NCBI GenBank assembly: GCA_963757125.1
Contig: CAVWQP010000009.1
Coordinates: 1,054,001 to 1,118,000, forward strand
Length of the DNA stretch: 64,000 nt
Direction: 5' to 3'
DNA from: CAVVSD01 sp963757125
Lineage (GTDB): Bacteria > Actinomycetota > Thermoleophilia > Solirubrobacterales > Solirubrobacteraceae
Both the position numbers and the translations under genes were made by a program. The notes beneath the pieces were generated by a model. The model was not told the origin of the DNA. It did no database searches and saw only the letters and a program-made list of their open reading frames with translations. This document shows positions 7,683 to 15,824 of this stretch, one piece after another. Position 1 is the first letter of the stretch. Each line of letters begins with the position of its first letter.

Positions 7683-9089
7683 TCAGACGGCGGCCGTCGA
7701 CCGCCAGTCGCCCTCGTATTCGTTGCGCACGGTCTCCGCGTAGGGGACGGGGCTCACGATGACCCGCACGTCCTTCGTCTGGTGCGGCTGCACCGTGGTC
7801 TTCTTCGTGCCACCGCCCGGCTCGCCCCAGGTCAGCGTGAGCTCGGTGCCGGTCGGGACGTTCGCGTCGACGATGCCCAGCGACAGGGCCGCGCTCTCGT
7901 TGGCGCTGTAGCCGGCGAACATGGACGCGCCGACGACCGTGCCGTCCGCGTCCGTGACCGCGTCGAAGCTCGACGAGCCGTAGTTGGCGATCGGCATGTC
8001 GAACTGCATGTAGCCGGAGCCGTCGCCGTCGCCCGTGTTGGCGAGGATGTCGCCGACGTCCTCCTTGTTCCACGCGAAGGTGACCTTGCGCCGCTGCGCG
8101 GCGGGGTCGAGCGCCTCGAGCGCCTCGCGGCCGTGGAAGTCGTGGTCGAACTTCAGCATGTGCCCGTAGCCCAGCTCGTACGGGTTCGTGTAGTAGTCCT
8201 CGATGTTCCCGGAGACGAAGCTGCCGGCCAGGCCGTTCGTCGCCTCGTAGCCCTGCGCCGGGAGCCACTCGCGGTACGCCTTGAGCTCGTCGCCGGAGTA
8301 GATCGCGGGCAGCGGGGAGGGGATCCAGCCGGACTCGAGCGTGTTCGAGGCGTAGGCGCGGGCGCCGACCGGCTCGATGCCGAACTCCTTGCCGGCCTCC
8401 AGGATCGTCTCGCGGACCTCGAGGTAGTTCTCGTAGGGACCCCACAGCTCCAGGCCGGGCGCGCCCGCCATGCCGTGGCGCAGCGTGCGCACCTCGCGGC
8501 CGGCGGCGTTCATCGTCGCCATGCGGAAGAACTTCAGCTGCTCGACGGGGCCGCCGTTGACGGCCTCGATGACCTGCCAGGCGTTCGGACCCTGGATCTG
8601 GAAGCGCCAGAAGGCGCGCGTGACGGCCTGCCCCATCGGACGCATGGGGGAGCGGTCGTCCTTCTCGAGCTCGACGTCGTAGCCGCCGGTCTCCGCGTGG
8701 AACTGCAGCCAGTTCGACGCCGGTGCGCGGCCGACGTAGAGGTACTCCTCGTCGGCGAGGTGGAAGAGGATGCCGTCGCCGATGACGTGCCCCGCGGGCG
8801 TCGTGGGCACGTACTGCTTGGCCATGTCGACCGGGAAGTTCGCGACGCTGTTGATCGCGGTGTCGGAGATCAGCTTGATCGCGCCGGGCCCGCGCATGAA
8901 CAGGCCCGCCATGTGGTGGGACTGGTCGAAGAGGACCGCCGACTCGCGCCAGGCGCGCTGCTCGCGGCGCCAGTTGGAGAACTCGGCGGGAACGACCGGG
9001 TACACGTACGCGCCGATCTGGGAGTTCCGAAGAAGCTCGACCGTGTTCGGTGCGGCGTCGAGGACGTCTTGCAGGTTCTTTGCGGCCAT
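7683..9089 (-). CDS. ligM: Tetrahydrofolate-dependent aryl O-demethylase, LigM-like
   Basis: The product is 468 residues of the GcvT/aminomethyltransferase fold, the length of LigM/DesA. The sequence follows vanillate/3-O-methylgallate O-demethylase closely along its length as I remember it: TVELLRNSQIGAYVYPVV, WRESAVLFDQSHHM, AKQYVPTTPAGHVIGDGI, VGRAPASNWL, TLRHGMAGAPGLELWGPYE, ASNTLESGWIPSPLPAIY. Arg121 and Tyr246 sit where the catalytic Arg and Tyr of LigM lie. It transfers the methyl group of a methoxybenzoate onto THF, giving the phenol and 5-methyl-THF. The ATG at 9089 has a strong GAGAGGAG ribosome site; an upstream GTG-rich extension is unlikely. It is first in the operon and faces padR. 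Confidence 0.88.
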   Translation of the reverse strand: MAAKNLQDVLDAAPNTVELLRNSQIGAYVYPVVPAEFSNWRREQRAWRESAVLFDQSHHMAGLFMRGPGAIKLISDTAINSVANFPVDMAKQYVPTTPAGHVIGDGILFHLADEEYLYVGRAPASNWLQFHAETGGYDVELEKDDRSPMRPMGQAVTRAFWRFQIQGPNAWQVIEAVNGGPVEQLKFFRMATMNAAGREVRTLRHGMAGAPGLELWGPYENYLEVRETILEAGKEFGIEPVGARAYASNTLESGWIPSPLPAIYSGDELKAYREWLPAQGYEATNGLAGSFVSGNIEDYYTNPYELGYGHMLKFDHDFHGREALEALDPAAQRRKVTFAWNKEDVGDILANTGDGDGSGYMQFDMPIANYGSSSFDAVTDADGTVVGASMFAGYSANESAALSLGIVDANVPTGTELTLTWGEPGGGTKKTTVQPHQTKDVRVIVSPVPYAETVRNEYEGDWRSTAAV

Positions 9090-9114
9090 CGTGGTTCTCC
9101 TCTCGCGGTGACTA

Positions 9115-9128
9115 TGTATCAAGATACA
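9115..9128. promoter_or_regulatory. Perfect palindrome, probable PadR operator
   Basis: TGTATCAAGATACA is two exact 6-bp arms around AA, AT-rich against a very GC-rich background. It lies in the 53-bp gap between the divergent ligM and padR starts. PadR proteins bind AT-rich dyads of the TGTA...TACA kind next to the genes they repress. The site would cover the promoters of both genes. The symmetry is seen; binding is inferred. Confidence 0.7.
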
Positions 9129-9142
9129 GGTATGGGCGTACA

Positions 9143-9745
9143 ATGTCGTCCGGCGCGCCCATGAACCTCCGCTTCGCCATCCTCGCCACGTTGAGCGCCG
9201 GCCCCCGGACCGGCTACGACCTCACGCAGCGCTTCGACAGCACGGTCGGCCACATCTGGCACGCGCCGCACAGCCAGATCTACCCCGAGTTGCGCCGCAT
9301 GGAGCAGGCAGGTCTCGTGGCGGCCGACGAGGTGCCCCGCGGCCCGCGGGGGACGAAGCGCAGCTACCGGCTCACGGACGACGGGATGCGCGAGCTGCGC
9401 GACCAGGCCGCCTCGATGGCGCCGTTGCAGCGCGAGCGCGATCCCATCCGGCTGTGGGCCGCCTACCTCGAGTTCGCGACGCCCGAGGCGGTCGTCGCCA
9501 AGCTCGAGGCGCACATCGGGCACTGGCAGGAGTGGCTCGGCCTCTGGAACGGCATGATCGGGGCGCTCGAGCGCCGCGACGACCCGCAGCTGGCCGAGCG
9601 CCTCGCGGGCCTGCCGGGCACCCAGCACGACGCCGTCGTCGCGGCGAAGGTCTACGCGTACGAGGGCCTCGTCGCCCGCGCGGACATGGAGATCGCGTGG
9701 GCGCGGCGGGGCCTCGACCTCGCGCGCGACGGCGCGTTCGGCTAG
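9143..9745 (+). CDS. PadR-family transcriptional regulator
   Basis: The product is 200 residues from ATG 9143; an alternative ATG six codons later (9161) gives MNLRFAILATL, the more typical start. The N-terminal winged helix has LRFAILATLSAGPRTGYDL, the tract HSQIYPELRRMEQAGLV and the wing motif KRSYRLTDDG. The C-terminal helices (about 105-200) form the PadR_C dimer arm. PadR regulators sense phenolic acids and derepress neighbouring catabolic genes. Here the divergent ligM operon is the obvious target through the palindrome at 9115-9128. Its stop codon shares the tetranucleotide CTAG with the stop of the convergent MetE-like gene. Confidence 0.9.
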   Translation: MSSGAPMNLRFAILATLSAGPRTGYDLTQRFDSTVGHIWHAPHSQIYPELRRMEQAGLVAADEVPRGPRGTKRSYRLTDDGMRELRDQAASMAPLQRERDPIRLWAAYLEFATPEAVVAKLEAHIGHWQEWLGLWNGMIGALERRDDPQLAERLAGLPGTQHDAVVAAKVYAYEGLVARADMEIAWARRGLDLARDGAFG

Positions 9746-10863
9746 CCCCAGACCTCCGAGGCCGTCTCGACGACGAGCGCGAGCTTGGCCTTCTGGTCGT
9801 CCTCGGTGAGCTTGTTGCCCTCCTCGGTGGAGGAGAACCCGCACTGCGGCGACAGGCACAGCTGGTCGAGCGGGACGTGCTTGGACGCCTCCTCGATGCG
9901 GCGCTTGAGCTCGTCCTTGCTCTCGAGCTCGGGCTTCTTCGTCGTGACGAGGCCGAGCACCACGTACTTGCCCTCGGGCACGTAGCGCAGCGGCTCGAAG
10001 CCGCCCGAGCGCTCGTCGTCGAACTCGAGGAAGTAGCCGTCGACGTCCAGGTCGCCGAAGAGCGCCTCGGCGACGAAGTCGTAGCCGCCCTCGGCCGCCC
10101 ACATCGACTGGTTGTTGCCGCGGCAGAGGTGGGTGGTGATCCGCAGGTCGTCGGGCTTGCCGGCGAGCGAGCGGTTCATGTTCGCGATGTACTGCTCGTG
10201 CAGGTGATCGGGGTCGCCGCCGATGTCGGCGATGTGCTTGCGCTGCTCGGGGTCGTTGACGTACGCGAGGCTCGTGTCGTCGAGCTGGATGTAGCGCGCG
10301 CCGAGGTCGTAGAGGCCCTGGAGCTCCTGCGCGTACGCGCCGCTGAGGTCGGTCCAGAACTGGTCGAGGTCGGGGTAGACCGAGCTGTCGATCGAGGAGT
10401 TGCCGCCGCGGTAGTGGACCATGCTCGGCGACGGGATCGTGATCTTCGGGACCTGGCCGTTCGCGTTGTCGCGCAGGAAGGCGAAGGCGTCCTTGAAGAT
10501 CGTGTCGCGCAGGGTGATCTTCCCGTCGATCGCCATGGCCGGGGGCGCGTACTCGTATGCGCCCTCCTCGTTCTTGAACTGCACGTGCGGCGCCTCGCCG
10601 CCGCCCTCGGAGATGCCGCCGAGCTGGAGGATGAAGTCCATGTGCCACGAGTGGCGGCGGAACTCGCCGTCGGTGGCGTCCTTGAGGCCGACGTCGTGCT
10701 GCAGCTGGACCGCGCCGCGGATCGCGTCGTCCTCGGCCGCGCGCAGCGCGTCGGCGTCGATCGTCCCGGCCTTGAAGTCGGCGCGGGCCTGGGTCAGGGC
10801 GGCCGGGCGCAGGAGGCTGCCGACGTGGTCGGCGCGGAACGGCGGCAGGGTGTTCTCGGACAT
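9742..10863 (-). CDS. Short MetE-like zinc methyltransferase (paralogue 1)
   Basis: The product is 373 residues and matches only the C-terminal barrel of cobalamin-independent methionine synthase, without the N-terminal half. Zinc ligands are visible as His245-x-Cys247 (THLCRGN) and Cys341 (SPQCGFSS), with Glu280 nearby. Motifs DHVGSLLRP and DATDGEFRR are typical. Short MetE-like proteins include core methionine synthases, and also epoxyalkane:coenzyme M transferases, which share the same zinc site. Given LigM and MetF next door, transfer of a methyl group derived from demethylation to homocysteine is a reasonable guess. Its stop overlaps padR in a shared CTAG. Two paralogues lie at 25331-26440 and 26545-27732. 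Confidence 0.82.
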   Translation of the reverse strand: MSENTLPPFRADHVGSLLRPAALTQARADFKAGTIDADALRAAEDDAIRGAVQLQHDVGLKDATDGEFRRHSWHMDFILQLGGISEGGGEAPHVQFKNEEGAYEYAPPAMAIDGKITLRDTIFKDAFAFLRDNANGQVPKITIPSPSMVHYRGGNSSIDSSVYPDLDQFWTDLSGAYAQELQGLYDLGARYIQLDDTSLAYVNDPEQRKHIADIGGDPDHLHEQYIANMNRSLAGKPDDLRITTHLCRGNNQSMWAAEGGYDFVAEALFGDLDVDGYFLEFDDERSGGFEPLRYVPEGKYVVLGLVTTKKPELESKDELKRRIEEASKHVPLDQLCLSPQCGFSSTEEGNKLTEDDQKAKLALVVETASEVWG

Positions 10864-10886
10864 GCCCCTGGATGCTAGGGAGCGCG

Positions 10887-11360
10887 TCAGCGAGGCTGGT
10901 ACGCGACGCGGCCCCAGGAGGGCTCGGGGGCGAGCTCGATCGGCTCGCCGTCGCGGTCCGGCTGCACGTAGTCGAACGTGTTGCGCTCCTGGTCGTACTC
11001 GACGTCCAGCTCGCCCTCCTTGACGCGCTGGTCGAGCCAGGCCGAGCGGAACACCAGCCGCCGGAGCCAGTGCACGAGGGATCGCTCGGCGGGGCCGCAC
11101 AGCTCGGGCCAGCAGTCGTTGACGTGCTCGCCCAGCTCGGAGGCGGGGTCCTGGATCTCGCCGTTGACGGCGAGGTTCACCAGGTCCTCCAGCTCCTCGT
11201 CCTCCAGGCGGTCGGCCACGAAGCCGAGCTTCAGCGCCGCCTGCTCGCAGCGCTCACCGAAGTCGCGCTCGTTGAAGGTGAAGCGAAGCTCTCCGTACTC
11301 GAGTACGAAGTCCTCGCCCGATTCGTAGTTGCCTCGGCGCCGCTCCATGAACGTCGGCAT
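10887..11360 (-). CDS. Hypothetical acidic protein
   Basis: I do not recognise this protein. It has 157 residues, no signal peptide and no membrane helix. It is acidic in the middle (RLEDEELEDLVNLAVNGEIQDP, in part), with a Trp/Cys-containing segment NDCWPELCGP and then HWLRRLVFRSAWLDQRVKEGELDVEYD. An in-frame ATG four codons downstream is an alternative start. It sits alone, 23 bp after the start side of the MetE-like gene and on the same strand, so it may be co-transcribed with it. Codon use is like that of its neighbours, and the frame is open end to end with G/C-rich third positions, which supports it as a real gene. Confidence 0.6.
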   Translation of the reverse strand: MPTFMERRRGNYESGEDFVLEYGELRFTFNERDFGERCEQAALKLGFVADRLEDEELEDLVNLAVNGEIQDPASELGEHVNDCWPELCGPAERSLVHWLRRLVFRSAWLDQRVKEGELDVEYDQERNTFDYVQPDRDGEPIELAPEPSWGRVAYQPR

Positions 11361-11417
11361 CGTACGTTCGGATCCTGCTCCGCCGGATGGGGTGAACGCG
11401 ATGTTGCACTCCGCGGC

Positions 11418-12623
11418 TCAGTCGGGCGCCGGAACCCCCAGGTAGGCGCGGGCGAGCTCGCCCTGGAAGAACGTGTCGTTCGCGGTCTGGAAGTGGCCCC
11501 AGCCGGTCGCCATGTCGCGGAAGATCCGCTCGAGGCGCTCGCCCCCGCGCGACGCGCTCGATCCGGCGTAGCGGTAGATCCAGGTCTGCATGGCGTCCCA
11601 CGCCGCGGCGCCCGCCTCGCGGGCGATGACCCCGACGAGCATGTCGTCGGCGTAGGTGTAGGGCCGCTCGCCCTCGGCCGCCGCGCGGCAGTTGTCGGTG
11701 TGCAGCTCCGCGGCGCGGACGACGCCGGCCTCGGCCGCGCGGATCTTCCCGAGCGCCGTCCCGAAGATGCGCTGGAACTCCGGGTCCTCCACGCGCGGGC
11801 GGAACGGCGGCCGCGTCGTGGGGCGGGTGCGCAGGATGCGCTCGAACTCGTCCAGTGCGCCCAGCGCCGCGCCCACCATCGTGCACGCGACGGTGATGGA
11901 GAAGAAGCAGGCGGTGCGGCCGGAGTACATCGGGTTGCCGTGCAGGCGCAGGCCGGGCGTGCCCTCGCTGACATCCACCGCGGTCATCGCCGTGTTCTCC
12001 AGGACCCAGTGGTGCGGGACGAGCGCGCGGTCGAAGCGCAGGCTGTTCGATCCGCTGCCCTTCAGGCCGATGAGGTCGCCCCAGTCGTCGAGGACCTCGA
12101 ACGCGCTGCGCGGCGCGACGAAGACGAGCGGCCGGCCGTCGGCGTCCTGCGCCTGGCCGAGGTAGTGCGTGCAGTACGGCGCGCCCGAGCAGTAGGAGAC
12201 GGTCCCGTTGAGCTCCCAGCCGTCCGCGGTCCGACGGGCGGGCTCGCTGAGCGGGAAGATGACGGCGGGCGCGCGGAAGGAGCCGTCGGCGCCGAAGATC
12301 TCGTCCTGGGCGCGCTCGGGGAACCAGGAGCCGACCTGCAGCGCGTGGTTGGCCATGAGGCACATGCACCAGCCGGCGGACATGTCGCCGCGGGCCATCT
12401 CGATCCAGATCTGCGCGTACGTCGCGATGTCGGTCTCGATGCCGCCGTAGCGGCGCGGCATGAGCAGGCGGTAGAAGCCGGCGTCGTCGACCGTCTGGTG
12501 GAGGTCCTCGGGCGGGCGGCGCAGCGCCTCGGTCTCCGCGGCGCGCTCGGTGAGCAGCGGGCGCAGCGCGCGGGCGCGCTCCAGCAGCTCGTCGGGGGTC
12601 ACCTCGGGGGTGGCGATCGTCAT
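11418..12623 (-). CDS. Flavin-dependent monooxygenase of acyl-CoA dehydrogenase fold (HsaA/HpaB type)
   Basis: The product is 401 residues with the three-part acyl-CoA dehydrogenase layout: N-terminal helices (FYRLLMPRRYGGIETD), a middle beta domain (APAVIFPLSEPARRTADGWELNG, in part, and WGDLIGLKGSGSNSLRFD), and a C-terminal helical bundle from about residue 230. The catalytic Glu of true acyl-CoA dehydrogenases is not evident. GLKGSGSNSL and SGAPYCTHY fit the two-component group D monooxygenases (HsaA, HpaB-like C2), which use reduced flavin from a partner reductase to hydroxylate phenols. The reductase is not encoded nearby. The gene is 6 bp downstream of the cyclodeaminase-like gene on the same strand, so the two probably share a transcript. 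Confidence 0.75.
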   Translation of the reverse strand: MTIATPEVTPDELLERARALRPLLTERAAETEALRRPPEDLHQTVDDAGFYRLLMPRRYGGIETDIATYAQIWIEMARGDMSAGWCMCLMANHALQVGSWFPERAQDEIFGADGSFRAPAVIFPLSEPARRTADGWELNGTVSYCSGAPYCTHYLGQAQDADGRPLVFVAPRSAFEVLDDWGDLIGLKGSGSNSLRFDRALVPHHWVLENTAMTAVDVSEGTPGLRLHGNPMYSGRTACFFSITVACTMVGAALGALDEFERILRTRPTTRPPFRPRVEDPEFQRIFGTALGKIRAAEAGVVRAAELHTDNCRAAAEGERPYTYADDMLVGVIAREAGAAAWDAMQTWIYRYAGSSASRGGERLERIFRDMATGWGHFQTANDTFFQGELARAYLGVPAPD

Positions 12624-12629
12624 GCGTCC

Positions 12630-13579
12630 TCAGTCCTGGATGTCGACCTCGAGCCCGGCGCCCTGCTCGAGGGCGGCGCGGAGCACCAGCATGGCGGCCG
12701 CGGCGTCCTGCACGGCCACGCCGACGGATTTGTAGAGGGTCAGCTCGTCGGGTGACGTCCGGCCCTCGCGCTGCCCGTCGAGCAGCTCGCCGATCTCGAC
12801 GACCTCGTCGGGGTCCGCGGTTGTCAGGTCGGGAGAGCCCGCGGGCACCGGCGCGAGCGCTGAGGCGCGGGACTCGACCGCGACGAGTGCGTCCCGGACG
12901 GTGGCGTCGTCGACCTCGCGGCCCGTGGGGTTGAAGCCCACGGACGTGACGTGCGTGCCGGGGGACAGGTGGCTCGCGCAGCACGACCGGCTCGTCGGCG
13001 TGCGTCGTGGCGCAGACGACGTCGGCGCCGTCGCAGGCCTCCCCGAAGGAGCCCATCGCCGTGGCGCCGATCTCGGCGGCGAGCGCCTCGGCCTTCTTCG
13101 CGGTCGCGACCGGCGACGCGGATCTCGGTGAAGGCGCGCACGCGGGGCACCGCCTGGGCGTGGGCGCGGGCCTGGACGCCGGTGCCGAGGATCGCGAGCG
13201 TCCTCGCGTCCTCGCGTGCCAGGAGGCGCGTCGCGAGGGCGGAGCCGGCGGCGGTGCGCAGGGCGGTGATGGCCTCGCCGTCCAGCAGGGCGGTCGGCTG
13301 CCCCGTCGCGGAGTCGAAGACGGTGATGAGGGCCTGGTGCGTCGGGACGGTCGTGTTGTGGGGGAAGAGGCTCACGAGCTTCGCCATGAGCGCCCCGGAG
13401 GACGGCGCGTACCCGGGCATCGCGAGCAGGAGGGCGTCGCGCTCGTCGACCACCGCGGCGACGCGGTTCGGCGTCGATGCACGCCCGGCGCTGAGATCCG
13501 ACATCGCGGCGGCGAGCGCCTCGATGAGCTCGTCGACGTCGAGGAGCCGCTCGACCTCGGAGCGGCTGAGTATCAGCAT
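12630..13579 (-). CDS. Ornithine cyclodeaminase / mu-crystallin family protein, with two apparent frameshifts
   Basis: The N-terminal part reads MLILSRSEVERLLDVDELIEAL and continues through PNRVAAVVDERDALLLAMPGY and AGSALATRLLA to the nucleotide-binding LAILGTGVQARAHAQAV. Near 13093-13106 the frame changes to one coding GSFGEACDGADVVCATTHADEP. Near 12968-12981 it changes again to HLSPGTHVTSVGFNPTGREVDD, running to the stop at 12630. Restoring two bases at each site gives 317 residues, the normal family length. The family includes ornithine cyclodeaminase, ketimine reductases and alanine dehydrogenases; the substrate is not visible. Conserved motifs survive on both sides of each break, so sequencing error is more likely than decay, but a recent pseudogene is possible. 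Confidence 0.75.
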
Positions 13580-13634
13580 CCGCCGACCCTATCCGTGGGG
13601 GGCGAACCTTCCGGCGCCCGCGCCTAGGGAGGGC

Positions 13635-14369
13635 ATGACCGACGACGCCTGCACCATCCTCGTCGTCGAGGACGACACCGCGACCCGCACGTTCCTCGCC
13701 GACAACCTCACCGCCGACGGCTACGAGGTGCTCGTCAGCGACTGCGCGCGCGACGCGCTGCGTCTGCTGGAGACCAAGGGTCCCGACCTCCTGCTGCTCG
13801 ATCTCGGGTTGCCCGACGCGTCCGGGTTGGACGTGTTGCGTCGCCTCCGCGCGGCGGACGGCGTGGCCAGTCGGATGGACCCCGGCACCCCGGTGCTGCT
13901 GCTCACCGGCCGCGCCGGGGAGGTCGACCGGCTGCGCGGCTTCGACTGCGGGGCGGACGACTACGTCCCAAAACCCTTCTCGTACCAGGAGGTCCGGGCA
14001 CGGATCGACGCGCTGCTGCGCCGCTGCCGGGGGCGCAGATCGCTCGGGCGCATCCGCGTCGGCGCACTGGAGATCGATCCCGCCGCGCACACGGTGCTGC
14101 TGCACGGCACGCCGCTCGTGCTGTCGCAGAAGGAGTTCGCGCTGCTGCGCGTCCTGGCCGCGGAGCCGTCGCGGGTGTGGTCCAAGGAGGAGCTGCTGCG
14201 GACCGTCTGGGGCTACCAGAGCATGGGTCGCACCAGGACCATCGACTCGCACGCCTGCCGCCTGCGACGCAAGCTCGGCGTCCACGGCGACCACTACGTC
14301 GTGAACGTGTGGGGCATCGGCTACCGCCTGCTCGACCCGGTCCTGCCGACCGTGCTGGAGGCGGCATGA
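13635..14369 (+). CDS. OmpR-family response regulator
   Basis: The product is 244 residues. The receiver domain has VVEDD, the phospho-acceptor Asp in LLLLDLGLPDASGLD, and the Lys in DDYVPKPFSYQE. The C-terminal winged helix reads LVLSQKEFALLRVLAAEPSRVWSKEELLR (in part) and RTIDSHACRLRRKL, with the wing VVNVWGIGYRL. It overlaps the sensor kinase gene by 4 bp (ATGA), so they form one operon and a cognate pair. The pair precedes cpaB and the tad genes, so pilus or surface expression is a likely target, by inference. The gap to the divergent cyclodeaminase-like gene is 55 bp. Confidence 0.9.
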   Translation: MTDDACTILVVEDDTATRTFLADNLTADGYEVLVSDCARDALRLLETKGPDLLLLDLGLPDASGLDVLRRLRAADGVASRMDPGTPVLLLTGRAGEVDRLRGFDCGADDYVPKPFSYQEVRARIDALLRRCRGRRSLGRIRVGALEIDPAAHTVLLHGTPLVLSQKEFALLRVLAAEPSRVWSKEELLRTVWGYQSMGRTRTIDSHACRLRRKLGVHGDHYVVNVWGIGYRLLDPVLPTVLEAA

Positions 14370-15065
14370 CCACGCTGCACGCAGCCGGGTGGATCCTCGC
14401 GTTCGCGGGGCTCGTCGCGCTCCTCGTCCTCCGGGCGCACCAGGCGCGCGCCGCTGTCCGGATCGCGCGGGCCTGCCACGAGCTCCGCGGGCCGCTCGGC
14501 GCCGCGCGGCTCGCGCTCGCGGCGATGGACGGCGAGGCGCCGCCGGCCCGGCTGGCGGCGCTCGATCTCGAGCTGCGCCGCGCCGGTCTCGCCCTCGAGG
14601 ATCTCGCGCGGCCGCCGTGTCGTGGGGCGCGCGGAGCCGATCGCCGTCGCCGAGCTGCTCCGGGAGCAGCTCGCGGTCTGGGATCTCGTCGCTCGGGCGC
14701 TCGGCGCGACCCTCGTCGTCGGAGCCGAGCTGCCCGGCGTCCACGTGCTCGGCGATCGCGTCCGGCTCGCGCAGGCGATCGGCAACCTCATCGTCAACGC
14801 GCTGCAGCATGGCGGCGGGCGCGTCGAGCTGTCGGCGCGGCTGACCGGGGCCGCCGTGCGGATCGAGGTGAGCGACGAGGGCCCCGGCCTGCCCGCGGGG
14901 ATCGTCGCGCTGGCCGAGCGCCGCGAGGGCGCGACGCGGCACGGTCACGGCCTCGCGGTCGCGGCCTCCGTCGCGCGTCGGCACGGCGGTCGTCTCGCGC
15001 CGGCGCCGTCCACGCGCGGCGCACGGATCGGGCTCGAGCTCCCGGCGCTCGGGATCGCGCGGTGA
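14366..15065 (+). CDS. Small sensor histidine kinase with apparent frameshift
   Basis: The protein opens with one hydrophobic helix (WILAFAGLVALLVLRAH), then a short HisKA region with the phospho-acceptor in ACHELRGPLGAARLAL, read in the first frame to about 14612. From about 14636 a second frame carries GRAEPIAVAELLREQLAVWD, the N-box NLIVNALQHGGG, the G1 box VSDEGPGLP and a G2-like region GHGLAVAASVARRHGG. Restoring two bases gives 233 residues, a small kinase without an extracellular sensor domain. It overlaps the regulator upstream (4 bp) and cpaB downstream (4 bp). The break falls between two intact domains, so the kinase is probably functional in the real genome. Confidence 0.75.
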
Positions 15066-15754
15066 CCCGGCGTCGCAGGGCGCTGCTGCTCGCCGGCCTC
15101 GCGCTGCTGCTCGGCGGGCTGGCGGCCTCCGACGTGGCGTCGCGGGAGTCGGCGCTGCGCGAGGGCCTCGGCCCGAGCGTCGGCGTCGTGGTCGCCCGGT
15201 CGGGGCTCGCGGCCGGGAGCACGATCAGACGCGAGTCGCTGTCCGTGCGCGAAGTGCCCGCGCGGTACGCGCCGCGGGGCGCCGTCGCCGACCCGGGCGC
15301 GCTCGTCGGACTGCGGCTGTCCGCGGACGTCGCGGCCGGCCAGGAGCTGCTGCCCGCGCTCGTCGGCACGCCGGGCGGCAGCCCCGCGGCCGGCCCGGCG
15401 GTCGCGAAGGGAGAACGCGTCGCCGAGGTCGTGGCCTCGGCACCGACCGGCTTGGTCGTCCCCGGCGGACGTGTCGACGTGCTCGTCACGCGCGACGATC
15501 GTCCCGGTGCACCCGGGCGGACGGTCCTCGCCCTCGAGGACGTCGCCGTCCTCGCGGTGGCGTCCGCGCCGGCAGGGGAGACCGAAGGGACGGCCCGCGT
15601 CGCCGCGTCCTTGCGGGTCACGCTGCGCCAGGCCGTGTACCTCGCGGCCGCGCAGGCGTTCGCGCAGGAGCTGCGGCTGCTGCCGCGTGCACCCGGCGAT
15701 CGGACGCGGGGCAGGGCCGGCATGACCGCCGACGCGTCGCTGGAGGTCGGATGA
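15062..15754 (+). CDS. cpaB: CpaB/RcpC-like SAF-domain protein of the Tad pilus
   Basis: The product is 230 residues. An N-terminal membrane anchor (RALLLAGLALLLGGLAAS) is followed by an SAF domain (VVVARSGLAAGSTIRRESL and GLRLSADVAAGQELL) and an RcpC-like region with GRVDVLVTRDD, VLALEDVAVLAV and RVTLRQAVYLAAAQAF. CpaB proteins sit in the cell envelope and are thought to help the Tad pilus pass the peptidoglycan. The GTG start overlaps the kinase stop. Together with TadA, TadB and TadC downstream it marks a pilus assembly locus. The pilin, prepilin peptidase and TadZ genes are not in the window next to it, so they must lie elsewhere. Confidence 0.8.
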   Translation: MTRRRRALLLAGLALLLGGLAASDVASRESALREGLGPSVGVVVARSGLAAGSTIRRESLSVREVPARYAPRGAVADPGALVGLRLSADVAAGQELLPALVGTPGGSPAAGPAVAKGERVAEVVASAPTGLVVPGGRVDVLVTRDDRPGAPGRTVLALEDVAVLAVASAPAGETEGTARVAASLRVTLRQAVYLAAAQAFAQELRLLPRAPGDRTRGRAGMTADASLEVG

Positions 15755-15824
15755 CCCGGACGTGTGTCCAGCGGCTGCCGAACATCTCAAACGCGCCTGG
15801 GCGAAGCCGATGACGGGAACAGCC

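Noticed and set aside
14321..14797. Minus-strand frames opposite the small histidine kinase
   Set aside because: They lack motifs, while kinase H-box, N-box and G-box residues are clear on the plus strand.
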